A stretch of 64,000 nucleotides of DNA from Bacteroidales bacterium (GTDB lineage Bacteria > Bacteroidota > Bacteroidia > Bacteroidales > UBA932): the NCBI GenBank assembly GCA_017445755.1, contig JAFSSE010000022.1, positions 1 to 64,000 of the forward strand. Reading direction: 5' to 3'. A model generated the notes under the pieces. That model was not told where the DNA came from and did not search any database. It worked only from the letters and a program-made list of their open reading frames with translations. Made by a program: the position numbers and the translations under genes. Positions 42,544-52,000 of the stretch are shown in pieces (the first letter of the stretch is position 1; every line of letters begins with the position of its first letter).

Positions 42544-44163
42544 ATGGCCAATAATTACAAGGACAACGAATTCGACGTCATTATCGTCGGTGGCGGCATC
42601 ACCGGAGCGGGTACGGCCCGCGACTGTGCGATGCGCGGCCTGAAGGTCCTCCTTATCGAGCGCCATGACATAGCAACCGGAGCCACTGGCCGAAATCACG
42701 GCCTTCTCCACTCCGGAGCCCGTTATGCCGTGACCGACAAGGAGTCCGCGACAGAATGTATCGAAGAAAACATGATTCTGAGGCGGATTGCACGCCACTG
42801 TGTTGACGAGACGGAAGGTTTCTTCATCACCCTTCCGGAAGACGACCTCGATTACCAGAAAAAGTTTGTTGAATCCTGCCTCGCGGCGGGGATCAGCGCT
42901 GAAGTCATCGATCCGAAGGACGCCATCCGTATGGAGCCCTCGGTGAATCCCGACCTTATCGGGGCGGTCAAGGTACCGGACGGCAGCGTGGATCCGTTCC
43001 GCCTCTGCGCGGCAAATATGCTTGATGCCAAGCTGCATGGGGCGAAAATACTTGTATATACGGAAGTTACCTCCTTTATAAAGGAAGGCGATACGGTCCG
43101 TGGAGTAAAGGTCGTCGATACGAAGACGGGCCAGGAGGCAGAGTATTATGCCCCTGTCACGGTCAATGCGGCGGGCATCTGGGGCCATGGAATAGCGGCG
43201 ATGGCGGGTGCGAATATCGGGATGTTCCCGGCGAAGGGAGCCCTTCTGATTTTTGCGCACAGGGTCAACAGCATCGTCATAAACCGCTGCCGCAAGCCGG
43301 CCAATGCGGATATTCTTGTCCCGGGCGACACGGTCTGCGTCATCGGAACCACCTCCACGAAGGTGCCCTTTGAAGAGTGTGACAACATGCATGTCACTCC
43401 GGACGAGGTCGATCTCCTCCTGACCGAAGGAGCGAAGCTCGCCCCCTCCCTCGCTTCCACCCGTATCCTCAGGGCCTATGCAGGTGTCCGGCCGCTCGTC
43501 AGCGCCGACAACGATCCCTCCGGACGTAATATCAGCCGCGGTATCGTCTGCCTCGATCATGAGACCCGCGACGGCATCAAGGGCTTTGTCAGTATTACCG
43601 GCGGCAAGCTGATGACCTACCGGCTCATGGCCGAGCAGGCGACGGACGTGGTCTGCCGGAAGCTGGGTATCGACCGCTCCTGCGAGACCGCCGTAATTCC
43701 TCTTCCCGGCTCCGAAGGCGGGAAGACCGAGGAGGTCTCCAAGAAGATCTGGGCGGCTCCGACTACAGCCCAGAAGGCGTCGGCCGGACGGGCCGGGACC
43801 CGCGCCAGGGGGATATCCTTCGACAACTCCGTCGATGCGGCCCTTGTCTGCGAGTGCGAGGAAGTCTCCGTCGGGGAGGTTAAATCCGCGATAGAGAACC
43901 TTGAGGTCCATAATCTCGTGGATCTTCGCCGCCGCACCCGCGTCGGCATGGGAACCTGCCAGGGTGAGCTCTGCGCCTGCCGCGCAGCCGGACTTCTCGG
44001 GAAGGCCCATGGCTGCACCGAGAGGGCGGAGAAGGACCTTCGCTCGTTCATGAACGAACGCTGGAAGGGCATGTACCCGATCGCCTGGGGCAATACGCTC
44101 CGCGAGGCGGATTATACCCAGTGGGTTTATAACCAGGTACTTGGATTTAATGTGGAGGAATAG
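42544..44163 (+). CDS. glpA: Anaerobic glycerol-3-phosphate dehydrogenase subunit A
   Basis: 539 residues. FAD-binding VIIVGGGITGAGTARDCAMRG (about 12-32), GATGRNHGLLHSGARY, and a C-terminal BFD-like [2Fe-2S] domain with VCECEEVS and GTCQGELCACRAAGLL. It oxidises glycerol-3-phosphate to dihydroxyacetone phosphate at the inner membrane, passing electrons through GlpB and GlpC to menaquinone. First of glpABC, 3 bases before glpB. Confidence 0.95.
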   Translation: MANNYKDNEFDVIIVGGGITGAGTARDCAMRGLKVLLIERHDIATGATGRNHGLLHSGARYAVTDKESATECIEENMILRRIARHCVDETEGFFITLPEDDLDYQKKFVESCLAAGISAEVIDPKDAIRMEPSVNPDLIGAVKVPDGSVDPFRLCAANMLDAKLHGAKILVYTEVTSFIKEGDTVRGVKVVDTKTGQEAEYYAPVTVNAAGIWGHGIAAMAGANIGMFPAKGALLIFAHRVNSIVINRCRKPANADILVPGDTVCVIGTTSTKVPFEECDNMHVTPDEVDLLLTEGAKLAPSLASTRILRAYAGVRPLVSADNDPSGRNISRGIVCLDHETRDGIKGFVSITGGKLMTYRLMAEQATDVVCRKLGIDRSCETAVIPLPGSEGGKTEEVSKKIWAAPTTAQKASAGRAGTRARGISFDNSVDAALVCECEEVSVGEVKSAIENLEVHNLVDLRRRTRVGMGTCQGELCACRAAGLLGKAHGCTERAEKDLRSFMNERWKGMYPIAWGNTLREADYTQWVYNQVLGFNVEE

Positions 44164-44166
44164 CAT

Positions 44167-45366
44167 ATGAAATTTGATACTGTCATAATCGGAGGCGGTC
44201 TTGCCGGACTCACAGCCGGCCTCCGGCTCCAGCAGAAGGGAAAAAGTGTCGCTATTGTCAGCGCGGGTCAGAATGCCCTCCACTTTTCCTCCGGTACTTT
44301 CGGCGTCCTGAACGAAGGGGCTGAAATTCCGGAAAACCACCCTTACATGAAACTGAATCTCGAGGGATATCTCGCCGAGGTGATACCCTTCTTCGCTTCC
44401 GCAGGTGTCGTGCTGAAAGGGAATCCCCTTAAGAACTCCTGGCGGATAACTCCGATGGGAAAGCGCCAGGAGGCCCGTTTCTTCATGGAAGATGCTGATC
44501 CTCTTGAGGGAAAGGATACCCTTATCGGGAAGAAGGCCCTTGTCGTCTCCTTCCCGGGCTTCCTCGATTTCAACACCTCTTTCCTCGCCGCCTCCCTGGA
44601 GAAATCCGGAACGGCTGTGAGGATCGAGCTGCTTGCCCTTCCCGAAATGGACCGGCTCCGCGAAAACCCCAGCGAAATGCGCTCGGTCAATGTCGCGAGG
44701 GTCATGGACAGGGCCTGGAACAAGGTTGTCAGCGAGGTGAAACTTCTCCTGAAGGGGGAGGACGTAATTGTTCTGCCCCAGGTCTTCGGACTTAAGGACA
44801 GCGCCATCGTTTCGGCTATCCGGGAGTCCTTCGACCAGAAGGTGCTCTTTGTCGGGACCATGCCCCCGTCAGTCCCCGGAATGAGGACGCAGATGAAGTT
44901 GAAACAGAGCTTCGAGGCCGCCGGAGGAACCTTCCTTATGGGCGACGAGGTCCTTTCTGCTGAGATTTCATCGGAAAGGGTCGTATCCGTAAAGACCCGT
45001 AATCTCGGTGACCATGCCCTCGAGGCCGACGCTTTCATCCTCGCCTCGGGCTCCTACTTCTCAAAGGGGCTTTCCGCAACTACGGAAGAGGTATTTGAGC
45101 CCCTTTTCGGACTGGATGTCAACTTCAGCGAGGGCCGCTCCTCGTGGTATGACGCCGATTTCTATTCGGCCCAGCCCTTCAATAATTTCGGTGTCATGAC
45201 TGACGAGAAATTCCGGGCCCTCAAGGAAGGGAAGCCGGTTTTGAACCTCTATGCCGCCGGCTCGGTGCTCGGTGGGGCGGATGCCCTCCGGCTCGGCTGC
45301 GGCGCCGGGGTCGCCATCCTTTCCGGCCTTGCCGTCGCCGATGCTATTGCCCCTGAATCCAAATAG
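44167..45366 (+). CDS. glpB: Anaerobic glycerol-3-phosphate dehydrogenase subunit B
   Basis: 399 residues. N-terminal dinucleotide-binding VIIGGGLAGLTAGLRLQQKG, FSSGTFGVLN, and the end YAAGSVLGGADALRLGCGAGVAILSG are GlpB-like. It is the FMN-linked middle subunit of the complex. Length as in the family. Confidence 0.93.
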   Translation: MKFDTVIIGGGLAGLTAGLRLQQKGKSVAIVSAGQNALHFSSGTFGVLNEGAEIPENHPYMKLNLEGYLAEVIPFFASAGVVLKGNPLKNSWRITPMGKRQEARFFMEDADPLEGKDTLIGKKALVVSFPGFLDFNTSFLAASLEKSGTAVRIELLALPEMDRLRENPSEMRSVNVARVMDRAWNKVVSEVKLLLKGEDVIVLPQVFGLKDSAIVSAIRESFDQKVLFVGTMPPSVPGMRTQMKLKQSFEAAGGTFLMGDEVLSAEISSERVVSVKTRNLGDHALEADAFILASGSYFSKGLSATTEEVFEPLFGLDVNFSEGRSSWYDADFYSAQPFNNFGVMTDEKFRALKEGKPVLNLYAAGSVLGGADALRLGCGAGVAILSGLAVADAIAPESK

Positions 45367-45380
45367 TGGAGGAATGAACC

Positions 45381-46631
45381 ATGAAAATGCAAGAATATAC
45401 GCTCAGCGCCCATAATTTTGAAGAGTGCATGAAATGTACGGTCTGCACGGCTTACTGCCCTGTGGTTCCGGCCAATCCCCACTATCCCGGCCCGAAACAG
45501 GCCGGACCCGACGGGGAGCGCCTCCGTCTGAAGGATCCTTATTTCTTCGACGAGATGCTTAAATACTGCCTCAACTGCAAACGCTGCGAGGTCGCCTGTC
45601 CTTCGGGGGTCAATGTCGCGGACATTATCCAGTCCGCCCGTATCCGTTACTCCAAGTCGAAGCCGAAGCTTCGCGACCGGATTCTCGCCTCTACGGATTT
45701 CATGGGAACGGCAGCCCGTCCCTTCGCACCCCTTGTCAACGCGGTGACAGGACTCGGCATCACCAAGTCCGTCCTCGACGCCACCATGGCGATTGACCGC
45801 CACCGCACCTTCCCGAAATATGCCGGGAAGAGCTTTGAGGGCTGGTTCAAGCGCAATGCCGCCGCTTCCCAGGAGCAGTTCAAGGAGAAGGTCGCCTATT
45901 TCCACGGCTGCTATGTGAATTACAATTATCCCCAGCTCGGAAAGGACCTCGTCGCCCTCATGAATGCCCTCGGCTTCGGGGTCGAACTCCTTGACAAGGA
46001 GAAGTGCTGCGGAGTTGCGATGATTGCCAACGGGATGTATGACGGGGCCAGGAAACATGCCGCCCATAACGAAAAAGTCCTCGGAAAGGCCGCCTCTTCG
46101 GGCCGTAAGATCCTGACAACCTCCACGACCTGTACCTTTACCATGAGGGACGAGTATCGGGAGCTTCTCGATGTGGACAATTCCTCCTATCGCGACAATC
46201 TCCTTATCGCTACGAAGTTCATTTATGAGAAAGTGAACAGCGGAGAGGTGAAACTCGTCTTCCGTAAGGACTATAAGGCGAAGATTGCATACCATACGCC
46301 CTGCCACATGGAAAAACTCGGCTGGGGCGTCTTCTCTACGGGACTCCTTAAGATGATTCCCGGAGCGGAGTTTACCATTCTGGACTCGAACTGCTGCGGT
46401 ATTGCCGGAACATACGGTTTCAAGAAGGAGAACTATGCCGTCTCGCAGGAGATTGGGAAGCCCCTTTTCGACCAGATTGCCCGCATTGCTCCGGAAGTGG
46501 TCGCCTGCGACTGCGAGACCTGTAAATGGCAGATCGAGATGTCCACCGGACTCCCGGTCAAAAACCCCGTTTCCATCCTCGCCGAAGCCCTCGACCTCGA
46601 AGCAACTGCTAAATTAAATCAACATGAATAA
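45381..46631 (+). CDS. glpC: Anaerobic glycerol-3-phosphate dehydrogenase subunit C
   Basis: 416 residues. Two [4Fe-4S] motifs (CMKCTVCTAYCP and CLNCKRCEVACP) and two CCG domains (LLDKEKCCGVAMIANG; DSNCCGIAGTYGF), which bind further Fe-S or haem-like groups and reach the quinone pool. It ends the glpABC operon, 14 bases after glpB, and runs up to the alpha-galactosidase gene without a visible terminator. Confidence 0.94.
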   Translation: MKMQEYTLSAHNFEECMKCTVCTAYCPVVPANPHYPGPKQAGPDGERLRLKDPYFFDEMLKYCLNCKRCEVACPSGVNVADIIQSARIRYSKSKPKLRDRILASTDFMGTAARPFAPLVNAVTGLGITKSVLDATMAIDRHRTFPKYAGKSFEGWFKRNAAASQEQFKEKVAYFHGCYVNYNYPQLGKDLVALMNALGFGVELLDKEKCCGVAMIANGMYDGARKHAAHNEKVLGKAASSGRKILTTSTTCTFTMRDEYRELLDVDNSSYRDNLLIATKFIYEKVNSGEVKLVFRKDYKAKIAYHTPCHMEKLGWGVFSTGLLKMIPGAEFTILDSNCCGIAGTYGFKKENYAVSQEIGKPLFDQIARIAPEVVACDCETCKWQIEMSTGLPVKNPVSILAEALDLEATAKLNQHE

Positions 46632-46650
46632 AATAAGCTGTTGTTTTATA

Positions 46651-48897
46651 ATGAAAAAAGTACTTATACTGGTGGCTGCCGCATTGGCAGTCCTGCCGCT
46701 GGGCGGAGCGTCCCGCAAAAAGGCCGTCAAGGCGTCGAAGGAGCAGACGGTCGTCGCCGTTCCGACGGTCGAAAAGACCGTGATTCCGATTTCGACGGAC
46801 AATACCCAGATGGTGCTGGTCGCCTTTGGGAAGGGGATTCTGCATACCTACCATTATGGGGCGAAGCTGACGGATCCCGGGGAGTATGCCAATTTCAATT
46901 CCCGGATGGGATCGAATAATGGCGACGGCCCCATGACCTACCCTACCCAGGGCGGGAAATACGTCTCCGAGCCGGCCCTGAGCGTTAAATATGCCGACGG
47001 GTACCGGAACACCGAGCTCTGCTATGTATCTCATACACAGAGCGTTCGGGGGAATGTCGTAAAAACGGAAATCCAGATGAAGGACTACGTTACGGGACTT
47101 CAGGTAAAGCTCGTTTACGACGCCTATCAGAAGGAAGACGTCATCCTTGCCCATACCGAAATCACCAACGGCGGAAAGGTTCCCGTCGAGCTCGAGAACT
47201 ATGCCTCCTCGTCGCTCTTCCTTCGCGGGGACAAGTTCCTCCTGACCCATACTTACGGGGACTGGGGCGCCGAGATGCAGGTTGACCGCGAGGTCCTTAC
47301 CCACAATATGAAGGTCGTCGAGACCAAGCGCGGCACCCAGGCCACCCAGTGGAACAACCCTGCGTTCATGGTCAGCATGGACACCGACTGCTTCAGCGAG
47401 ACGGAAGGGGAGGTTATTGCCGGAGCCCTCTGCTGGAGCGGAAATTTCCGGCTGAGCTTCGAAAAGGGCGTCAGCCACAACCTCAATATCGTCGCCGGCA
47501 TCAACCCCTATTCCTCCGAGTACCCGCTCGGGGCGGGGGAGACCTTCGTTACCCCCGAGATGGTCTGGACCTTCTCCGCGGAAGGTGCCGGAAGGGCCTC
47601 GAGGAATATCCATTCCTGGGCAAGGCATTACGGCGTCTATGGCGGTGACCAGATTAAGCCGGCCCTCCTGAACAGCTGGGAGGGCGCATATTTCACCTTT
47701 ACGACCGAGACCCTTCTTCGGATGATCGACGATGCCGCCTCGATGGGACTTGAGATGTTCGTCCTCGACGACGGCTGGTTCGCCATGGATTATCCCCGCG
47801 ACAATGACCGCCAGGGCCTTGGCGACTGGGAGGTGAATACCCGGAAACTCCCGGAGGGAATCGACTACGTCGCTAAATATGCCCACGGGAAGGGGCTGAA
47901 ATTCGGTATCTGGATTGAGCCGGAGATGGTCAATCCCAAGAGCAACCTTGCCCAGGCCCATCCCGACTGGGTGGTCCGTTCCCCGGGAAGGGAGATTTAC
48001 CAGCACCGGAACCAGTGGATTCTCGACCTTACCAATCCTGAGGTCCAGGATTTCGTGTTCAGTATCTTCGACAATACCATGCAGCTCTCGAAGGATATCG
48101 ACTACATCAAATTCGACTCCAACAGGGCTATCAACAACTTCGGCTCCGATTTCCTCGGAAAGGACCAGAGCCGCTTCTATGTGGATTATGTCCAGGGACT
48201 CTACAAGGTCATGCAAAGGGTTCGTGAAAAATACCCCGACACCATCGTCCAGTGCTGTTCTTCCGGAGGAAGCCGTGTCGATTACGGATCCCTCAGGTAT
48301 TTTGACGAGTTCTGGACAAGCGACGACACCGACGCCATGGAGAGGGTAAAGATCCAGTACGGGACCTCCCTTTTCTATCCTGCCTGCACGATGGCCTCCC
48401 ATGTTTCCGCCGTCCCGAATCACCAGACGGGCAACGTGACCCCGCTTAAGTTCCGCTTCGATATCGCCTGTGCGGGGCGCCTCGGCATGGAACTTCAGCC
48501 GAAAAACCTGAGCGCGGAAGAGAAGGCCCTTGCGGACCGCTGCATCTCCTCCTACAAGGTTTGGCGGGACCTGGTCTTCCAGGGAGACCTCTACCGGATT
48601 TCTTCTCCTTATGAGTCAGATTATTACGCTCTGATGTATGTTTCGGAGGATAAGTCCAGGGCGGTTGTCTTTACCTATTCGACAAATTATCTCAACCGCG
48701 CGATTGGGACAAAGACGTTCCGGCTCCGCGGGCTGGATCCGCAGAAGAAGTATAAGGTAAGCGAACAGAATGTGGATACTTCTGTCTTCTCCGCCAACGG
48801 GAAGTCCCTCAGCGGAAGCTATCTTATGAATGGTGGATTCAATCTAAACCTCTTCAAGACCTTCCAGAGCGCTGTATTCTATCTGGAGGCCGAATAA
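46651..48897 (+). CDS. GH36 alpha-galactosidase, exported
   Basis: 748 residues from ATG 46651, which opens with a signal peptide (MKKVLILVAAALAVLPLGG); an in-frame ATG at 46624 overlaps glpC and adds 9 residues. GH36 layout: N-terminal beta-sandwich, (beta/alpha)8 barrel with ALLNSWEGAYF, VLDDGWF, the nucleophile in DYIKFDSNR (Asp489) and the acid/base in WTSDDTDA (Asp558), then a small C-terminal beta domain. It removes terminal alpha-galactose from raffinose-type sugars or galactomannan in the periplasm. No SusC/D genes adjoin. Confidence 0.92.
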   Translation: MKKVLILVAAALAVLPLGGASRKKAVKASKEQTVVAVPTVEKTVIPISTDNTQMVLVAFGKGILHTYHYGAKLTDPGEYANFNSRMGSNNGDGPMTYPTQGGKYVSEPALSVKYADGYRNTELCYVSHTQSVRGNVVKTEIQMKDYVTGLQVKLVYDAYQKEDVILAHTEITNGGKVPVELENYASSSLFLRGDKFLLTHTYGDWGAEMQVDREVLTHNMKVVETKRGTQATQWNNPAFMVSMDTDCFSETEGEVIAGALCWSGNFRLSFEKGVSHNLNIVAGINPYSSEYPLGAGETFVTPEMVWTFSAEGAGRASRNIHSWARHYGVYGGDQIKPALLNSWEGAYFTFTTETLLRMIDDAASMGLEMFVLDDGWFAMDYPRDNDRQGLGDWEVNTRKLPEGIDYVAKYAHGKGLKFGIWIEPEMVNPKSNLAQAHPDWVVRSPGREIYQHRNQWILDLTNPEVQDFVFSIFDNTMQLSKDIDYIKFDSNRAINNFGSDFLGKDQSRFYVDYVQGLYKVMQRVREKYPDTIVQCCSSGGSRVDYGSLRYFDEFWTSDDTDAMERVKIQYGTSLFYPACTMASHVSAVPNHQTGNVTPLKFRFDIACAGRLGMELQPKNLSAEEKALADRCISSYKVWRDLVFQGDLYRISSPYESDYYALMYVSEDKSRAVVFTYSTNYLNRAIGTKTFRLRGLDPQKKYKVSEQNVDTSVFSANGKSLSGSYLMNGGFNLNLFKTFQSAVFYLEAE

Positions 48898-49301
48898 TGG
48901 AAGAGAAGGTCTGGGACCCGCTGCGGCGGAAGGAGGTGCCCCTGACCCCGGAGGAAAGGGTCAGGCAATGGTTCATCTCGTTTCTCCGCTCTGAGGCCGG
49001 AGTCCCGGTCCATATGATGATGAGCGAGGTTGCGCTCCTCTCGGGAGGAAAGCGGTACCGGGCCGATATAGTGGTCTATGACCGTACGGGAAGCCCCCTT
49101 ATGGTAGTGGAGTGCAAGAAACCGGAAGTACCTCTGGACGAGAAGGTTACTGATCAGGCGCTTCGCTATGACCGCTCCCTGGGAGTTCGGTATATCGCCG
49201 TTACCAACGGGCACGCGACCCTGCTTTTCGAAAAGACGGAGACGGGCTTTTCGCCGCTTTTAAAACTCCCTTCATGGGAAGAAATGTTATGCAGACCATA
49301 A
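48897..49301 (+). CDS. Single-domain HsdR_N protein (type I restriction R-subunit N-terminal domain)
   Basis: 134 residues, only the nuclease-like domain of HsdR: VRQWFISFLRSE, then RADIVVYDRTGSPLMVVECKKPEV, which supplies the D-ExK residues of a PD-(D/E)XK fold. There is no helicase, methylase or specificity gene near it. Such stand-alone proteins are common in Bacteroidetes housekeeping loci near cca or holA, so it is probably not a restriction remnant. Its start overlaps the alpha-galactosidase stop and its end overlaps cca. Role unknown. Confidence 0.83.
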   Translation: MEEKVWDPLRRKEVPLTPEERVRQWFISFLRSEAGVPVHMMMSEVALLSGGKRYRADIVVYDRTGSPLMVVECKKPEVPLDEKVTDQALRYDRSLGVRYIAVTNGHATLLFEKTETGFSPLLKLPSWEEMLCRP

Positions 49302-50731
49302 CCGAAGGATATTTGGACGCCCCGGTTTTCCGGATTGTGTCGGAAGTCGCGAAGGATCTCGGAGTGAGGGCTTTCGTGATAGGCGGTTATGTGAGGGACT
49401 GCTTCCTCGGCCGTCCCGGTAGTGACATCGACATCGTAGTCGAGGGAAGCGGCATCCGCCTCGCCGAAGCGGTCGGGAAGCGGGTGGGGAGCAATGTCTC
49501 GGTTTTCAAGAATTTCGGTACCGCAATGCTCCACTATAAGGGCGTCGAGGTGGAATTTGTCGGCGCCCGGAGGGAGTCGTATTCCCATGATTCCAGAAAG
49601 CCGATAGTGGAGGACGGGACCCTGGAGGAGGATCAGCTCCGCCGGGACTTTACCATCAACGCCATGGCTTTCAGTCTCCAGGAGGAGGACTACGGCGCCC
49701 TGGTGGATCCTTTCGGTGGAATCCGGGACCTTGCGGACGGTATTATCCGGACGCCTCTGGATCCGGACCAGACGTATAGCGACGACCCGCTGAGAATGCT
49801 CCGGGCCATTCGTTTCGCTTCGAAGCTGAGCACCCCTGAGCATTCCTTCCGGATTGTTCCTGAATCCCTCGATTCCATGCGTAGGAACGCCTCCCGGCTC
49901 GATATCCTTTCGAAGGAAAGGATTGTCGAAGAGCTGAACAAGATGCTCGTGAGCCCAAGACCATCGATGGCCTTCCGCCTTATGGATGAGACCACCCTTC
50001 TCGACCATATCCTTCCCCAGCTGTCTAAGCTTAAAGGCGTGGAAACAGTTGAGGGAAAGGGCCATAAGGAGAATTTCTCCCATACCCTCCAGGTTGTCGA
50101 CAATGTCGCGAAGGAGGAGGCCGGCTCCGAACCCAACCTCTGGCTCCGCTGGGCGGCCCTTCTCCACGATATCGGGAAGCCCTCCACGAAGAAATTCGTT
50201 CCGGGGACCGGATGGACCTTCTATGGCCATGATATCGTCGGCTCCAGGATGGTTCCGAAGATCTTCCTTTCCCTGAAAATGCCCATGAACGAGAAGATGA
50301 AGTATGTCCAGAAGCTCGTCGGTCTCCACCTCCGCCCGATTGCCCTTGTTGACGACGGTGTGACGGATTCCGCGGTGCGGCGGCTGCTCTTCGACGCCGG
50401 GGACGACATTGACGACCTCATGGTGCTCTGCAAGGCCGATATCACTTCGAAAAACCCCGCCAAGGTTGAGCGGCTGAAGAAAAACTTCGAGCTTGTAAAG
50501 GAGAAGATTGTCGAGGTCGAGGCCAAGGATGCGATACGGAATTTCAAGAACCCGATTACGGGTGATTATATCATGGATCTGTTCGGAATCGGCCCCTGCA
50601 ATACCATAGGCATTCTGAAAGAATACGTCAAGGAAGCTATTCTGGACGGGAAAATCGGCAATAATTTCGAGGAGGCGGATTCCCTTATGAGGGAAAAGGC
50701 CGCTGCCCTCGGTCTCTTCCCAAAGCCATGA
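49289..50731 (+). CDS. cca: CCA tRNA nucleotidyltransferase (HD-domain form)
   Basis: 480 residues from ATG 49289 (MQTITEGYLDAPVF). Class II polymerase-beta-like head with GGYVRDCFLGRPGSDIDIVVEG, RRDFTINAMAFSL and DDPLRMLRAIRFA, followed by an HD domain (LRWAALLHDIGKP, HLRPIAL). It adds or repairs 3' CCA. The tRNA genes seen here do not encode CCA, so this enzyme is essential. Confidence 0.95.
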   Translation: MQTITEGYLDAPVFRIVSEVAKDLGVRAFVIGGYVRDCFLGRPGSDIDIVVEGSGIRLAEAVGKRVGSNVSVFKNFGTAMLHYKGVEVEFVGARRESYSHDSRKPIVEDGTLEEDQLRRDFTINAMAFSLQEEDYGALVDPFGGIRDLADGIIRTPLDPDQTYSDDPLRMLRAIRFASKLSTPEHSFRIVPESLDSMRRNASRLDILSKERIVEELNKMLVSPRPSMAFRLMDETTLLDHILPQLSKLKGVETVEGKGHKENFSHTLQVVDNVAKEEAGSEPNLWLRWAALLHDIGKPSTKKFVPGTGWTFYGHDIVGSRMVPKIFLSLKMPMNEKMKYVQKLVGLHLRPIALVDDGVTDSAVRRLLFDAGDDIDDLMVLCKADITSKNPAKVERLKKNFELVKEKIVEVEAKDAIRNFKNPITGDYIMDLFGIGPCNTIGILKEYVKEAILDGKIGNNFEEADSLMREKAAALGLFPKP

Positions 50732-51672
50732 GTCCTGTCGAAGGATATATTGTCTATGTGGAGACGGTCCGACGCTATTCGCCAAGGACCGTCGCCATCT
50801 ATCGCTCCGTACTCGAAGACTTTTCCTCCTTTGTAGGAGAAGGGGAGGTTCTGCCTTCCATGATACCAGCCGTCATTCGTGACTACGAGGTGTCGCTTAG
50901 CGAAAGGGGCCTTTCGGCGAGGACCGTGAATCAGCATCTCTCGGTTTTGAGCGGCTTTTCCCGCTACCTTGTGCGTGAGGGCCTGATCGAGTCCAACCCG
51001 GTTTCTACTGTGCCGCGGCCGAAAAACGCCTCGCGGCTCCCCGTATTTTTCCACAGGGAGGCGATAGAGGCGTATATGAAAGATACCGAGTTCCTTATTA
51101 CCGAGCCGGAAACCTTCATGGACGGGAAATACTATGAGCGCCGCCTGAAACGGCTGATTATAAGCATCCTGTTCTCGACCGGAATCCGTAGGGCGGAACT
51201 CATTTCCCTTGACCTCAATTCTTTCAATCCTTCCCGCGGGGTCCTCAGGGTTGTCGGAAAAGGCAATAAAATGAGAGAAATTCCGCTCATTCCTTCGCTT
51301 TCTCATGAAATTTCCCTATATTTACAATCGACAGCTGCGACGTCCGCCGGAACTGAAGGGTTGGATCGCCCGCTTTTAGTGACCCCGCGCGGCGGCCGGT
51401 TATATCCGGTCTACGTGGACAGGACGGTAAAATCGGAACTTTCCGGCTATGGGATAACGGGCAGGAAATCTCCCCATGTGCTTCGGCACACGCTGGCTAC
51501 GGAGCTCCTCGAAGAGGGAGCTGACCTGTATGCAATCAAGGAGATGCTCGGCCACTCGTCCCTCGCCGCCACCCAGGTTTATACCCATACGTCGGTCGAA
51601 CGGCTGAAAACAGTTTATGAAAACGCCCATCCAAGGGCAAAAAACGGAGGTAACCATGGAAATCAGGATTAA
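50728..51672 (+). CDS. xerC: Tyrosine recombinase XerC
   Basis: 314 residues. SAM-like N-terminal domain (SPRTVAIYRSVLEDFSSFVG) and catalytic domain with Arg in STGIRRAELI, Lys in VGKGNKMREIPL, HxxR in HVLRHTLATELL, and GHSSLAATQVYTH with the nucleophilic Tyr. It resolves chromosome dimers at dif with its XerD partner. The adjacent hpf matches the usual Bacteroidales order, so this is the housekeeping enzyme, not an element integrase. ATG overlaps the cca stop. Confidence 0.92.
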   Translation: MSPVEGYIVYVETVRRYSPRTVAIYRSVLEDFSSFVGEGEVLPSMIPAVIRDYEVSLSERGLSARTVNQHLSVLSGFSRYLVREGLIESNPVSTVPRPKNASRLPVFFHREAIEAYMKDTEFLITEPETFMDGKYYERRLKRLIISILFSTGIRRAELISLDLNSFNPSRGVLRVVGKGNKMREIPLIPSLSHEISLYLQSTAATSAGTEGLDRPLLVTPRGGRLYPVYVDRTVKSELSGYGITGRKSPHVLRHTLATELLEEGADLYAIKEMLGHSSLAATQVYTHTSVERLKTVYENAHPRAKNGGNHGNQD

Positions 51673-51949
51673 ATCTCTGAAATTCGATGCCGACGCGAAA
51701 CTTATCGCGTATGTCGAGAAGAAGGTTTCCAAGCTCGAGAAATTTTTCGACGGGCTGGAGACGGTAGATGTCGTTCTGTCCCTCTTGTCTGAGCCGGACA
51801 ACAAGAACGTCAAACTCCAGGCACACATTCCGGGTGACGAACTTGTCATCGAGAGGAGCGCCAGGACCTTTGAGGAGGCCGTTACGGAAGCGGTCGACCT
51901 CATGAAAGAAAAGGTCGTGAGAGCCAAAGAGAAAAAGTTCGACAAATAA
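51656..51949 (+). CDS. hpf: Ribosome hibernation-promoting factor (short form)
   Basis: 97 residues from ATG 51656, which has a strong GGAGG six bases upstream; a longer in-frame start at 51617 lacks one. MEIRIKSLKFDADAKLIAYVEKKVSKLEKFF and LVIERSARTFEEAVTEAVDLM are HPF/YfiA features. It stabilises inactive ribosomes in stationary phase. It overlaps xerC by 17 bases and ends at a strong terminator. Confidence 0.93.
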   Translation: MEIRIKSLKFDADAKLIAYVEKKVSKLEKFFDGLETVDVVLSLLSEPDNKNVKLQAHIPGDELVIERSARTFEEAVTEAVDLMKEKVVRAKEKKFDK

Positions 51950-51957
51950 ATTGTTCA

Positions 51958-51983
51958 GGGCGGTAGATTTACCGCCCTTTTTT
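51958..51983 (+). terminator. Terminator after hpf
   Basis: Perfect 8-pair stem (51958-51965 with 51970-51977), GATT loop and T6. It closes the HsdR_N-cca-xerC-hpf transcript. Confidence 0.92.
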
Positions 51984-51986
51984 CAT

Positions 51987-51994
51987 TATCTTTG
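51987..51994 (+). promoter_or_regulatory. -7 box of holA, consistent with a leaderless mRNA
   Basis: TATCTTTG, only 6 bases before ATG 52001, which is where transcription should start. Confidence 0.55.
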
Positions 51995-52000
51995 TGTCCT

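Noticed and set aside
42535-44340. A 600-codon open frame on the minus strand opposite glpA
   Set aside because: It is the mirror of glpA codon bias in GC-rich DNA. The peptide is rich in Arg, Gly and Asp without any motif, and glpA on the other strand is certain.
46609-48423. A 600-codon minus-strand frame opposite the alpha-galactosidase
   Set aside because: Same shadow effect; the plus strand has all GH36 motifs and catalytic residues.
48897-49301. A type I restriction system
   Set aside because: Only the HsdR N-terminal domain is present, with no helicase, methylase or specificity genes.
49166-50785. A 540-codon minus-strand frame opposite cca
   Set aside because: No domain, promoter or ribosome-binding site, while cca on the plus strand is complete.
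50728-51672. The tyrosine recombinase as integrase of a mobile element
   Set aside because: It is joined to cca and hpf in the usual housekeeping order and has no att-like repeats around it, so XerC is the better call.
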